Made by a program: the position numbers and the translations under genes. DNA of 64,000 nt from Alphaproteobacteria bacterium (lineage in GTDB: Bacteria > Pseudomonadota > Alphaproteobacteria > Micropepsales > Micropepsaceae): positions 62,001 to 126,000 of the forward strand of contig CANJIS010000005.1 of assembly GCA_947474565.1 (NCBI GenBank), written 5' to 3'. Below are positions 9,369 through 17,283 of this stretch, in pieces (the first letter of the stretch is position 1; each line of letters begins with the position of its first letter). The notes beneath the pieces are model-generated. The model did not search any database. It worked only from the letters and a program-made list of their open reading frames with translations, and had not been told where the DNA came from.

Positions 9369-9950
9369 ATGTGGGACGGAATGACATTGGTACCGGGGCG
9401 CGAATGCGGCGATTGCGCCCTGTGCTGCACCCTGCCCAATATCGACAAGCCGGAAATCCAGAAACTGTCCGGTGCGCGCTGCATCCACTGCACCGGCACG
9501 GGCTGCGCCATCTATGACACCCGCCCGCCGGTCTGCCGCGCCTGGTATTGCGCCTGGCGCACGGTGGATATTTTCGGCGACGATTGGCGGCCGGATAAAT
9601 CCGGCGTGCTGGCGACGGTGGAGACCGACGGAATTCCCGGGCATTTCGAATATTCCACCGCCATCGGCCTGATGCTGGTGGACAATCCCGCCAAGACGAT
9701 CCGCCAGCGCTGGTTTCAGGAATTTGTCGTCACCGGGATCATGAACTCGATCCCGCTATTTCTCTCCCTGCCCGGCCCGCGCGGCTATCAGGCCGCTACC
9801 GTGCTGCTGAACACGCAGGAGATGCTGGACGCCATCAAACAGGGCACGGTGAAAGACGCGCTGGAAAACGTGCTCAAGATTTTACGCGGCTGGACCTTCG
9901 AGAAATCCGCCATCACCAACACCGGCAACGATGTGAGCGGGCCGCCATAA
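9369..9950 (+). CDS. YkgJ-type Cys-cluster protein
   Basis: 193 residues, probably cytoplasmic, starting 26 bases after the upstream stop; an ATG at 9381 is the alternative start. Residues 12-60 carry the metal-chelating cluster of the YkgJ/UPF0153 family: CGDCALCC, then GARCIHC, GCAIYDTRPPVCRAWYC. Family members are presumed to bind zinc or iron-sulfur, and their role is not established. The rest is ordinary, with a hydrophobic segment GIMNSIPLFLSLPGP near 125. Position suggests cotranscription with the membrane/spermidine-synthase-like gene. Confidence 0.8.
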   Translation: MWDGMTLVPGRECGDCALCCTLPNIDKPEIQKLSGARCIHCTGTGCAIYDTRPPVCRAWYCAWRTVDIFGDDWRPDKSGVLATVETDGIPGHFEYSTAIGLMLVDNPAKTIRQRWFQEFVVTGIMNSIPLFLSLPGPRGYQAATVLLNTQEMLDAIKQGTVKDALENVLKILRGWTFEKSAITNTGNDVSGPP

Positions 9951-9957
9951 ACCCCAC

Positions 9958-10010
9958 TGTCATCCCGGCGAGTGAGGCGCGCAGCGCCGAACGAGGGAAG
10001 GGGACCCAGG
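9958..10010. repeat. Family A dispersed repeat, left half
   Basis: Begins TGTCATCCCGGCGAGTGAGG and ends GGGGACCCAGG. It matches the left arm of the complete family A copies at 16030-16175 and 23327-23480. The matching right arm is not adjacent; it appears about 550 bases downstream at 10555-10606. Confidence 0.7.
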
Positions 10011-10047
10011 CTCTCTAAACCGGGACGGTCTTACCAACTAAACTCCA

Positions 10048-10132
10048 CCATGGGCGGGCTTGATCCGGTCATCCATCTGTCAGCAAGCGTGATCGCGGTG
10101 AAATGGATGGGCGGCTCGGGGGCCGCCCATGG
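10048..10132. repeat. Family B palindromic repeat
   Basis: Inverted repeat whose outer arms are CCATGGGCGGGC and GCCGCCCATGG, with inner arms around ATCCAT/ATGGAT. The same plan is seen at 20535-20609. No coding potential. Confidence 0.65.
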
Positions 10133-10148
10133 AGGAAATAACCTAAAC

Positions 10149-10253
10149 TGTCATCGCCCGCGAATGCGGGCCATCCAGGTGACGTCTGCGCCAGTCTTTC
10201 GGCAACGTGTTCGCTTCACCTGGATGGCCGACACCCCGGTCGGCCATGACAAG
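10149..10253. repeat. Family C palindromic repeat
   Basis: Starts TGTCATCGCCCGCGAATGCG, has GCCATCCAGGTGA and its inverse TTCACCTGGATGGCC, and ends GGCCATGACA. Related copies are at 45738-45864 and 54650-54696. It ends directly before the stop codon of the orphan gene at 10254. Confidence 0.65.
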
Positions 10254-10541
10254 TTAGGTCAGGGCTGCCTGGGCAAAGCCTGAAATGTGCGGGCTATCCA
10301 TGGTAGATAACCTCGGATCGCCCTCGTACACATTCAGATTATAGTATCCATCCTTGACGGTATGACGCTGACTAAGCGCAACCCAATATCCGTCGAGAGA
10401 ATGACCAGGATTCGAAACCTGCCCTATAAAAATGCTTCCTGAGGTTTCTTCCGCTTCCAAAAGAAATTCCGGCGGGACATCGAGGGTCGTACCAGACCCG
10501 AACCATCCCAAACCGTATATGGGCGTTACAAGAATTCTCAT
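10254..10541 (-). CDS. Orphan protein of low G+C, flanked by repeats
   Basis: 95 residues, no signal peptide or membrane segment, family not recognised. It has a plausible globular composition with aromatic-rich stretches (YGLGWFGSGT, LDGYWVALSQRH, DGYYNLNVYEGDP). G+C is about 49 % by hand count, well below the neighbours, and codon use includes many A/T-ending codons. It lies between repeat copies on both sides. Both features suggest recent acquisition. No partner gene adjoins it. Confidence 0.5.
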   Translation of the reverse strand: MRILVTPIYGLGWFGSGTTLDVPPEFLLEAEETSGSIFIGQVSNPGHSLDGYWVALSQRHTVKDGYYNLNVYEGDPRLSTMDSPHISGFAQAALT

Positions 10542-10554
10542 GTGCGTCTCGATA

Positions 10555-10606
10555 CGAAAGCCTGGATCCCTTTCCCTCGCCGCTTGGTCGCGGCTCGCCG
10601 GGGATG
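10555..10606. repeat. Family A dispersed repeat, right half
   Basis: Runs from AAGCCTGGATCCC to GCTCGCCGGGGATGAC, the right arm of the family A element. It complements the left half at 9958-10010, from which it is separated by family B and C copies and the low-G+C orphan gene. Confidence 0.65.
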
Positions 10607-10639
10607 ACGTGAAATAACGCGTGCGTTATTTCACGTCAT
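10604..10639. terminator. Perfect 17-bp inverted repeat at the end of the VOC gene
   Basis: Arms 10604-10620 (ATGACGTGAAATAACGC) and 10623-10639 are exactly complementary around a GT centre, giving a near-continuous 36-base palindrome. It overlaps the TGA stop of the VOC gene (10636-10638). There is no T tract, so it may act as a hairpin protecting the 3' end or as a protein-binding palindrome rather than as an intrinsic terminator. Confidence 0.5.
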
Positions 10640-11634
10640 TTCACTTCTACTAGCGCAATCGCTTCATGGCTCGGGCCTTCGATCATGATGGCGCGGGTGT
10701 TGCCGTATTTGTATTCCTCTTTGAGGAAATGAACGCCTTCCGCCTTCAGCTTGGCGATCCAGGGATCAAGGTTCGGCACCGAAAGTCCCACGCTATCCAT
10801 CAAATGTCCCAGCGTGCCGACCAGCGGCTTGTCTGTCTGGTCCATGTACCAGTTCATCGCCACATCGCCGAAGGTGACCCCTGCGGTGGGGTAGCGGTAC
10901 ATGCCGTCCTTGGTCAGGGACGGCCAGGTGGCGACGCCGCGCGCCACATGGCAATTTTCTTCGGTGTAAGTGGGCTGGCCCGCCGCCACGGGGCGCACCG
11001 CCGCATTCAGATGCTTGTAATACCAAAGCTGGGCGCAATAAGGCTCGTCCTGCCACATGTGAATGTGATTGAAGCGTTCCTGGTCGTTGTTGCCCGCCAC
11101 TTCCACCATCGCGCCATCGGGCCCGGCGAGATAGGCAAAGCCCGCGCCGCCCAGCGGCTTGACGCCCTTGGCCTGCGCTTCCTTCATCTGCTCGCGCGTC
11201 TCGCCATTGCCATAGACGCCGCCCAGGCCGGGATAGGTGTCGGAAGAAATAACCACCGAGCCTTCGCCGATGCCGGTCCACAAAGGTGCGAATTTGTACC
11301 CGCTGTCCTGAAGCTGTTTGACCTTGGCCCGCTCATCGGTGGCGTTCCAGCCGAAATGCCAGAACGGCGTGATCTGGGAGTCAAAAACCGGCGGCGCGGC
11401 CACCTTGTTGAACAGCACCAGGACATGATTGTCGGTGGTGATGGCGGGATAGCCTTCCCAGGTGGTGCCCCGGGTGTTCACAAAGCCCTTGCTGTAGTAG
11501 TCAATCGAGGCCTGCGGATCGACCGTATTGACCATCAGGTGATGGAAAACCGGCGGGGCCAGCGCCTGCTGGGCCAAAGAGGGTCCAGCCAGAAGGGCAA
11601 GGCTGGCGACAGCCAGAAGAAGTCGGGCTTTCAT
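10636..11634 (-). CDS. Exported VOC (glyoxalase/dioxygenase-fold) protein
   Basis: 332 residues with a signal peptide (MKARLLLAVASLALLAGPSLA, cut before QQ). It contains two vicinal-oxygen-chelate modules. The first begins VFHHLMVNTVDPQASIDYYSKGF and ends DGAMVEVAGNN; the second includes VTFGDVAMNWYMDQTDKP and ends IEGPSHEAIALVEV. VOC modules bind a divalent metal through His/Glu side chains; H31/H32, the E of MVEV and several His of HIHMW are candidates. Substrate unknown. Export of a VOC protein is less common than the cytoplasmic forms. The 3' end is fused to a perfect palindrome and a family A repeat arm. Confidence 0.8.
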   Translation of the reverse strand: MKARLLLAVASLALLAGPSLAQQALAPPVFHHLMVNTVDPQASIDYYSKGFVNTRGTTWEGYPAITTDNHVLVLFNKVAAPPVFDSQITPFWHFGWNATDERAKVKQLQDSGYKFAPLWTGIGEGSVVISSDTYPGLGGVYGNGETREQMKEAQAKGVKPLGGAGFAYLAGPDGAMVEVAGNNDQERFNHIHMWQDEPYCAQLWYYKHLNAAVRPVAAGQPTYTEENCHVARGVATWPSLTKDGMYRYPTAGVTFGDVAMNWYMDQTDKPLVGTLGHLMDSVGLSVPNLDPWIAKLKAEGVHFLKEEYKYGNTRAIMIEGPSHEAIALVEVK

Positions 11635-11728
11635 GGACGCTCCTGTTATTAAGACCGGTTGGCCAAATTATTGACACGGAATGACGTCAAGAAAATACTC
11701 GGCAAACGTACCCCCGCAAAGGCCCCCG

Positions 11729-12208
11729 ATGCACCGCTTACCGCTTTTCCTGAGCCTTGGACTGATGGCCACCTGCGCCATTGCCGGTTCTTCCCTCCCC
11801 GTCCGGGCGGCGGAAGAGCATTTTTATACCCTGATCAACGTCGACAAGACCTCAGCCGCCTTCGCCGAAGACAGCGCCAAGCGCGGCCGTGACGGCTCGA
11901 TCCGGATGACGGTTTTGCGGGTCTATGAGGGCGGGCCCATCGCCTATGCCACCTATCAGATGATGCTCAACTGCGCCGCCAAGAAGGCCCAGACCCTGGA
12001 AGGGATGAATTATTCCCGGGACGGTCGTCCGTCCGTGATTGAAGGCGAGGCCGAAGCCACCGTCATCAAGACCGGCACGCTGGGCGCGGTGCTCAGAGGC
12101 TATATCTGCGACGGCGTTGATCCTTATCCGCGCAGCAAAACCATCAAGAGCCTGGCCGATGCCCGGGAACGGGCCGTTGAGCTGATCGCGGTGGAAAAGA
12201 CCCGGTAA
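11729..12208 (+). CDS. Secreted protein of unknown function
   Basis: 159 residues from the ATG at 11729, chosen because it begins directly with a signal peptide (MHRLPLFLSLGLMATCAIAG, cut near VRA-AE); an upstream in-frame start at 11681 would put a basic, hydrophilic extension in front. The mature part contains two cysteines (MMLNCAAKK and GYICDG), possibly a disulfide, and reads like the small surface-adhesin-like periplasmic proteins of alphaproteobacteria. No firm family assignment. It is divergent from the VOC gene and 40 bases ahead of the next secreted-protein gene. Confidence 0.65.
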   Translation: MHRLPLFLSLGLMATCAIAGSSLPVRAAEEHFYTLINVDKTSAAFAEDSAKRGRDGSIRMTVLRVYEGGPIAYATYQMMLNCAAKKAQTLEGMNYSRDGRPSVIEGEAEATVIKTGTLGAVLRGYICDGVDPYPRSKTIKSLADARERAVELIAVEKTR

Positions 12209-12248
12209 TCGGCTATGGTCCGCCCGGTTGAATATTCCGGGGGATGCC

Positions 12249-13100
12249 ATGCGCAACTTTTTTAATGGTCGCACGACCAAGCGGAAAACCGCTTCACACT
12301 TTTCCGGGCCGATGCTCTTGGCCTGCGGGCTTGCTTTGATTTCAAGCACCGCTTTCGCACAAGCCCCCGCCACACCGCCTGCGCCGCCGCCGTTGCCGCC
12401 ACAAGGCGCGGTGATGTTTGCCTCCGCCGAGTATCGCTTCCAGCTCGATCTCGCGGTCGATGCGGCGCAGCTGGCGAAATATCTTCCCGCCGGCTTTACC
12501 TCAAACGTCGCGGCCCAGGGCCCGGCCAAGGACGCCAATCTGCGCCTGATTTTTGTCGACTCCCAGGAAATCGAAGGCGCGGATAATCGTGTGCTGGGCA
12601 AAGGCGCCAACCGCATCGCCATGCTGGCGGCGCCGGTGAAGAACGCCACGGGCACGGCGCAGATGATCATTGGCGGCATCGCCGAAGACACCGCCGCCGC
12701 GCCGGACGCCTTCGGGGTTTATCTGGCCGCCACCAATACCAAGGCTTCGCGCAGCTTCAGCACCACCGGCGGCGTCACCACCATCACCGAAGATTGGGAT
12801 TTCACCGCCGCGGGCGGCGAACATCTCGCCATCCATCTGAAATTCACCAAGGCCGCCGCCAATCGCGGCATCGGCGCGACGGTTTTCTACAATCCCGCCG
12901 ACCCCACCAAATATGTCGTGTCGCACACCGATGGCTCCACCGACATCGCCCGCAACGTCACCACAAATCCGCCGGACCGGGTGCAGGAATTCACCCTCAC
13001 CGCCAGCGGCGGCAAATATGCCGATCTGTTGAATGGCGCCAAGCCGCTGTCCTGGGATTCGCAGCCGGTATTCAGCCGCACCGTCAACAGCGCGCCTTAA
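12249..13100 (+). CDS. Secreted protein of unknown function with repeat-encoded N-terminus
   Basis: 283 residues from the ATG at 12249, preceded by a GGGGG tract; a TTG at 12228 is the alternative. The signal peptide core is MLLACGLALISSTAFAQ, followed by a Pro/Ala linker (ATPPAPPPLPPQG) and a ~230-residue domain containing YLPAGFTSNV, NRVLGKGANRIAM and TTITEDWDFTAAGG. The order recalls acetoacetate-decarboxylase-like folds, but the resemblance is weak. Residues about 6-22 (NGRTTKRKTASHFSGP) are encoded by a family D repeat, which supplies the basic n-region. It converges on the MEKHLA gene with overlapping stop codons (TTAA). Confidence 0.65.
   Translation: MRNFFNGRTTKRKTASHFSGPMLLACGLALISSTAFAQAPATPPAPPPLPPQGAVMFASAEYRFQLDLAVDAAQLAKYLPAGFTSNVAAQGPAKDANLRLIFVDSQEIEGADNRVLGKGANRIAMLAAPVKNATGTAQMIIGGIAEDTAAAPDAFGVYLAATNTKASRSFSTTGGVTTITEDWDFTAAGGEHLAIHLKFTKAAANRGIGATVFYNPADPTKYVVSHTDGSTDIARNVTTNPPDRVQEFTLTASGGKYADLLNGAKPLSWDSQPVFSRTVNSAP
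12264..12315. repeat. Family D repeat inside a coding 5' end
   Basis: Contains AATGGTCGC, GCGGAAAACCGC and CACACTTTTCCGGGCCG. The last block is shared with 37375-37450 and 37909-37957, and GGAAAACCGC and its inverse form part of a small palindrome. Translated as part of the secreted-protein N-terminus. Confidence 0.6.
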
Positions 13101-13603
13101 AGACGGCGGAAGGTCTTGAACGTGGCGGCCGCCCCAAAGGGCTCGCCGCTCAAATCCACCAGCCACCAGATGGTGACGTTTTCAATCACAAACAGGCGGC
13201 CCGTGGCGCTGATGCGCCGCCCGGCATAGTTGCTGACGTAACCATCGCGCGCCACCGCCGCCATCATGCCGGCGCGTTCGGCAACATCGCCGTCCGGCGC
13301 AGTGGCTTGCGACGGCGTGGCGGTCAGCATGGCCCAATCCATCTCCCACAGATCCAGCGCAAAACGGTTGGCGTAATTCAGCACCGCGTGAGCGTCGCCG
13401 CGATGGGACAGAAGGGCGAAATTTCCCTCCCAGGCGCTTTGCCCCAGCCTTGCTGGGTCCAAGCCCATCTCCGTAATAAAGTCCCGGCCCGTGATCCGAG
13501 TGAAGGTTTCCGCCAGCCGGGCGACATGGCGCCCCTGCCAGTCATTGTCCGGGCCGGGAAATGTAAGATGGGGACCAATCATAATGGGGTTATCGCAGTA
13601 CAA
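13097..13603 (-). CDS. MEKHLA-domain protein
   Basis: 168 residues, cytoplasmic. The whole protein fits the MEKHLA domain, a PAS-related module: LAETFTRITGRDF, ALLSHRGDAHAVLNYANRFAL, TATPSQATAPDGDVAERAGMM, then GYVSNYAGRRISATGRLFVI and ENVTIWWLVDLSG. The PAS-like core may bind a small ligand; stand-alone bacterial MEKHLA proteins have no settled function. ATG at 13603, with a second ATG at 13582 equally usable. It is divergent from the TPR gene across 41 bases, so the two share a promoter region. Confidence 0.8.
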   Translation of the reverse strand: MYCDNPIMIGPHLTFPGPDNDWQGRHVARLAETFTRITGRDFITEMGLDPARLGQSAWEGNFALLSHRGDAHAVLNYANRFALDLWEMDWAMLTATPSQATAPDGDVAERAGMMAAVARDGYVSNYAGRRISATGRLFVIENVTIWWLVDLSGEPFGAAATFKTFRRL

Positions 13604-13644
13604 AGTGTGGAGTTGAAGCCGATATTTCTTTAAACAACCCCGCC

Positions 13645-14529
13645 ATGCGCCCTGCCCAGCTCAAGATCGAGAAAGCCCTGAAACTGCATCACGAAGGCCG
13701 CCTGGATGAGGCGGCTTCGGAATATCGCGATATTCTGCGCACCCATCCCGACCATACCGACGCCCTGCATCTTCTGGGCATGATCACCATCCAGCGCGGC
13801 AATGCTCCGATGGCCGAACAACTTTTCAAGCGCGCCATCGCCGGCAATGATCATGTGCCCGCCTTTCACTTTCATCTGGACTTTACGCTGGAAGCCCAGG
13901 GCAAATGGGAGGAAGCGGAAATCAGCTATCGCCGCGTGCTGGCGCTCAGCCCGGACGAACCCGAAGCGCTGAACAATCTGGGCAATGTGCTGACGGCGGC
14001 TGGCCGCGTTGCGGAAGCCGCCGCCTGCTACCGCCAGCTTCTGCAGCTTCAGCCCGACCATGCCGTGGCCTACAACAATCTGGGCAATGTTCTGTGGCAT
14101 CTGGGCGAGAAAGACGATTGCGAAGCCGCCTATCGCAAGGCCATCGCGCTGAAGCCCGGCTTTGCGGAAGCCCTGGGCAATCTGGGCAATCGCCTGCGCG
14201 AAAAAGAAGCCTTCCGCGAGGCCCTGCTCTGTTATCAGCAGGCCGTGGCCTCATCGCCGGAAAATCCCGTGCTTTATAATAACCTCGGCATCACCCTTTG
14301 GGCGCTGGGCCAGGAAGACGACGCCATGGGCTTTTATCGCAAGGCGCTGGCGCTGAATCCCAACCATGCCGACGCCCTTGCCAATCTGGGCGTGGGCCTG
14401 TGGAAAGCCGGCGAACTGGACGAAGCCGAGGCGCATTTCAGCAAGGCGCTGACACTTCGCCCCAATGATCCAGTGTTCCAGAAAAACCTCAAAGATCTTG
14501 CCGAGGCCCGTCAACCAAAACCGCATTGA
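13645..14529 (+). CDS. TPR-repeat protein
   Basis: 294 residues made almost entirely of tetratricopeptide repeats, about eight 34-residue units from residue 5 to 285. Clear examples are ALNNLGNVLTAAGRVAEAAACYRQ-type helices recurring as AYNNLGNVLWHLGE, ALGNLGNRLREKE, LYNNLGITLWALGQ and ALANLGVGLWKAGE. No signal peptide, glycosyltransferase or other catalytic domain is attached, so it is probably a cytoplasmic protein-interaction scaffold. The aldehyde dehydrogenase gene starts about 30 bases later and may be cotranscribed. Confidence 0.85.
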   Translation: MRPAQLKIEKALKLHHEGRLDEAASEYRDILRTHPDHTDALHLLGMITIQRGNAPMAEQLFKRAIAGNDHVPAFHFHLDFTLEAQGKWEEAEISYRRVLALSPDEPEALNNLGNVLTAAGRVAEAAACYRQLLQLQPDHAVAYNNLGNVLWHLGEKDDCEAAYRKAIALKPGFAEALGNLGNRLREKEAFREALLCYQQAVASSPENPVLYNNLGITLWALGQEDDAMGFYRKALALNPNHADALANLGVGLWKAGELDEAEAHFSKALTLRPNDPVFQKNLKDLAEARQPKPH

Positions 14530-14561
14530 TTTTGAACCGGGTGGAGGCCTTAATCCCACTC

Positions 14562-16022
14562 ATGAACCATTTCACCCTTCCTGCTTATAGAGACCATAGC
14601 GTGCCTACCGGATTGTTCATCGGCGGATCCTGGATCGACGCCAAAAAAACCGCTCCCGTCATCAATCCGTCCAACGGACAGGTCATTACCCAGGTCGCTG
14701 ACGGCGATGAAGCCGACGCCATCGCCGCGGTGGATGCGGCGCAAGCAGCCCGCATCGGCTGGGCCGCAACCCCACCCCGCAAGCGCGCGGAAATCCTGCG
14801 CCAGTGCTACGAGAAAATGATCGCCGCCACGGACTGGCTGGCCTGGACCATCTCGCTGGAGATGGGCAAGTCCCTGGCCGATTCAAAATCCGAAGTTCTG
14901 TACGCCGCCGAATTCTTCCGCTGGTATTCCGAACAGGTCGCCCATGTGCTGGGCGAAAACACCGTGACGCCGGGCGGCAGCAACCGCATTCTGGTGGAAT
15001 ACCAGCCCATCGGCATTTGCCTTCTGATCACGCCGTGGAATTTTCCCGCCGCCATGGCCACCCGCAAGATCGCCCCTGCCCTGGCGGCCGGCTGCACCGT
15101 GATCCTGAAACCGGCGATTGAAACCCCGCTGACGGCGCTGGCCATCACCAGCCTGATGGCCGATGCCGGTGTGCCGCCCGGCGTGATGAACCTGATCACC
15201 ACCACGCAGTCCCCCGCCATCGCCAGAAAAATTCTCCATGATCCCAGGGTGCGCAAACTCTCTTTCACCGGCTCCACCGCGGCGGGCCGGTTGCTGCTGA
15301 AGGAAGCTGCCGATCAGGTGATTTCCTGCTCCATGGAATTGGGCGGCAATGCGCCCTTCATCGTCTGCGGCGATGCCAACCTGAACGACGCGCTGGACGG
15401 CGCCATGCTGGCCAAGATGCGCAATGGCGGCGAAGCCTGCACCGCCGCCAACCGCTTTTATGTTCAGCGCGGGCACTACAAGGCTTTCACCGACGGCATG
15501 GTAGAGCGGATGGGAAAACTCAAGCTGGGCGAAGGCACCGATCCGGAAACCACGCTGGGACCGATGATCACCGACAAGGCCGTGGCCAAGATCACGGAGC
15601 TGGTGGACGACGCTGTGGCCAAGGGCGGAAAAATCCTGCTTGGCGGCACAAGGCTGAACCGGCCGGGCTCCTATTACCCCGCCACGGTGATTGCGGATGT
15701 GCCGGATAACGCCCGCCTCTGGAAGGAAGAGATTTTCGGACCCGTGGTGGCGATCCAGGCGTTCGACAGCGAAGACGATGTCATCGCCAAGGCCAACGAT
15801 ACCGAACTGGGTCTGGCAGCGTATCTGTACGCGGGCGACCTCAAGCGCGGGCTAACGATGGCGGACAAGATCGAAGCCGGCATGATCGGACTTAATCGCG
15901 GCATGATTTCCGATCCGGCCGCGCCGTTCGGCGGCGTCAAGCAAAGCGGCCTTGGCCGCGAAGGCAGCCATCACGGATTGATGGAATTCACCGAGTGCAA
16001 GTATGTGGCGGTGAACTGGTAA
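14562..16022 (+). CDS. gabD: NAD(P)-dependent aldehyde dehydrogenase, succinate-semialdehyde dehydrogenase type
   Basis: 486 residues from the ATG at 14562; GGAGG at 14543-14547 is rather far (14 bases), and GTG/TTG starts exist upstream. Aldehyde dehydrogenase superfamily with all key elements: LITPWNFPAAM, the cofactor loop FTGSTAAGRLL, catalytic Glu in MELGGNAPF, nucleophilic Cys in GGEACTAANRFYV, and EEIFGPVVAI. The N-terminus GLFIGGSWIDAKK and the end GGVKQSGLGREGSHHGLMEF match GabD-type succinate-semialdehyde dehydrogenases, which oxidise succinate semialdehyde to succinate in GABA catabolism. No GABA transaminase gene is near, so the exact aldehyde is inferred. Confidence 0.83.
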   Translation: MNHFTLPAYRDHSVPTGLFIGGSWIDAKKTAPVINPSNGQVITQVADGDEADAIAAVDAAQAARIGWAATPPRKRAEILRQCYEKMIAATDWLAWTISLEMGKSLADSKSEVLYAAEFFRWYSEQVAHVLGENTVTPGGSNRILVEYQPIGICLLITPWNFPAAMATRKIAPALAAGCTVILKPAIETPLTALAITSLMADAGVPPGVMNLITTTQSPAIARKILHDPRVRKLSFTGSTAAGRLLLKEAADQVISCSMELGGNAPFIVCGDANLNDALDGAMLAKMRNGGEACTAANRFYVQRGHYKAFTDGMVERMGKLKLGEGTDPETTLGPMITDKAVAKITELVDDAVAKGGKILLGGTRLNRPGSYYPATVIADVPDNARLWKEEIFGPVVAIQAFDSEDDVIAKANDTELGLAAYLYAGDLKRGLTMADKIEAGMIGLNRGMISDPAAPFGGVKQSGLGREGSHHGLMEFTECKYVAVNW

Positions 16023-16029
16023 CTCTGAC

Positions 16030-16175
16030 TGTCATCCCCGGCGAGCATCGTCCGCGAAGCGGGCGATGTGAGGGAAGGGGATCCAGGCGTTTCCAACTGC
16101 GGTAATCTTTCCGGGGAAATGCCTGGATTCCATTCCCCTCGCAAAGCTGCGCTTTGCTCAGCCGGGAATGACAAG
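16030..16175. repeat. Family A dispersed repeat, complete palindromic copy
   Basis: Left arm TGTCATCCCCGGCGAGC...GGGATCCAGGC and inverted right arm GCCTGGATTCC...CCGGGAATGACA, with smaller hairpins inside each arm (CGCGAAGCGGGCGATG, GCAAAGCTGCGCTTTGC). It sits between two convergent transcription units. Confidence 0.75.
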
Positions 16176-16178
16176 CGG

Positions 16179-16427
16179 TTACGGAATGCGCGGGTCTTCC
16201 CCGGAATGGGCCCGGCGGATGGCTTCTTTCAGCCCCGCCTCCAGTTTGCCGGAATCCAGCACCACCTTCTCGTCATGCACGTCCTTGACCGCCGACAGCG
16301 GCACCTCGAAATCTCCCGCATTCTCGATATAGACGGTGATGCCATGGGCATGGAGCCGGCGCACCGCGCCGAATGCTTTTTCCCCGTCATGGACAAAAAC
16401 GTCGAAACCTTCGGCAATCGCTTCCAT
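16179..16427 (-). CDS. Small protein at the end of the flavoprotein/UBP operon
   Basis: 82 residues from the ATG at 16427, preceded by GAGAGA. No signal peptide or membrane segment. The sequence FVHDGEKAFGAVRRLHAHGITVYIENAGDF... reads like a small beta-barrel fold of the PRC/DUF2171 kind (IENAGDFEVPLSAVKDV, EKVVLDS), but this is a loose resemblance. It lies 25 bases after the UBP zinc-finger gene and is the last gene of the five-gene operon; a family A repeat follows. Confidence 0.6.
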   Translation of the reverse strand: MEAIAEGFDVFVHDGEKAFGAVRRLHAHGITVYIENAGDFEVPLSAVKDVHDEKVVLDSGKLEAGLKEAIRRAHSGEDPRIP

Positions 16428-16452
16428 GGTGCTATCTCTCAATTGGCGGGCT

Positions 16453-16761
16453 TCAGTAGTAACGCGGGATCGGGCCAACCTGTTGCGTGACATCGTCACC
16501 CAGATCGAACAGCACTTCATCGACATAGCACCAGCCCCAGCCTTCCGGCGGGTCATAGCCTTCGATGATGGGATGCTTGCTGCGATGAAAATGCTTGGTC
16601 GCGTGCTTGTTCTTGGACGAGTCGCAGCAGCCGACATGACCGCAAGTCCGGCACAGGCGCAAATGAAACCAGGTGTCACCCTGCTTCAGGCAGTCCTCAC
16701 ACCCCTTGGCGCTTGGCGTCACTTTGTGAATCGTATCCAAATGAGAGCAGCTATCGCCCAT
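16453..16761 (-). CDS. UBP-type zinc finger protein
   Basis: 102 residues. The full UBP/BUZ zinc-finger signature is visible: CSHLDTIH, GCEDCLKQGDTWFHLRLC, CRTCGHVGCCDSS, KNKHATKHFHRSKHPI and GWGWCYVDEV, giving enough Cys/His for three zinc sites. In eukaryotic deubiquitinases this domain binds the free Gly-Gly tail of ubiquitin; the ligand of bacterial single-domain versions is unknown. It overlaps the upstream eight-Cys gene by 11 bases and belongs to the flavoprotein operon. Association of UBP fingers with thioredoxin-reductase-like flavoproteins in bacteria is, to my knowledge, recurrent. Confidence 0.9.
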   Translation of the reverse strand: MGDSCSHLDTIHKVTPSAKGCEDCLKQGDTWFHLRLCRTCGHVGCCDSSKNKHATKHFHRSKHPIIEGYDPPEGWGWCYVDEVLFDLGDDVTQQVGPIPRYY

Positions 16762-17281
16762 TAGCGTTCACCGGACGGCAGTCCTGCCAGATTTTATTGG
16801 CTTCAAAATCTTCTTTGCCCGGCGCCACGGCCCAGCACCAACCCCGCGCAGACAAAATTGCTATCGCACGGGAGCGTGTGTTGCAGGCATCTTCCGTCAA
16901 AGACCAGGTGGTCTGGCCACCCCGGCATTTGTCGTTCCAGTCTTCTGCCACCGCAATCAACGTATCAATGGGCGCGGTGCGCCAACCAGGCACCAGGGGC
17001 CGCGGAAGCGGGCGCGTTTCAACCAAACCTGGTTTGCCGTAGCAGCGCAGCAGTTGACCTGGGAAATCCGCGTCTCCACAGGTGGTGAGCTCATCCACAT
17101 GCCGGTTCCGATCCACACCATAGCCTGCATGCCGCATGCAATCGGTGGCATCATTTACGCCAGAATCTGCGTCCTTGGCCTGGACAGACTTTTGACACCG
17201 CACCAAGTCGGATGCGATGTCCGCCCGCGCCGGCACGAAAGCCAACACCAACAACAACGCTACCCCTGCCCCTAACAACAT
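16751..17281 (-). CDS. Secreted eight-cysteine protein, second tandem copy
   Basis: 176 residues from the ATG at 17281, which begins the signal peptide MLLGAGVALLLVLAFVPARA. The mature part has eight cysteines in the same order as the adjacent paralogue: RCQKS, DCMRHAGYG, TCGDA, RCYGKPG, KCRGG, ACNTR, WCWAV, DCRPV. Even spacing suggests four disulfides, and the protein is presumably periplasmic. Family not recognised. It lies two bases after the stop of the first copy and overlaps the UBP gene. Confidence 0.7.
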   Translation of the reverse strand: MLLGAGVALLLVLAFVPARADIASDLVRCQKSVQAKDADSGVNDATDCMRHAGYGVDRNRHVDELTTCGDADFPGQLLRCYGKPGLVETRPLPRPLVPGWRTAPIDTLIAVAEDWNDKCRGGQTTWSLTEDACNTRSRAIAILSARGWCWAVAPGKEDFEANKIWQDCRPVNANGR

Positions 17282-17283
17282 CT

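Noticed and set aside
7711-9387. 558-codon frame opposite the spermidine-synthase-like gene
   Set aside because: Antisense shadow of a gene with clear membrane helices and a SAM loop; rich in His/Gln/Arg with no motif.
9951-10253. Repeat block as a CRISPR array
   Set aside because: The units are palindromes of different families, not identical repeats with regular spacers, and no cas gene is near.
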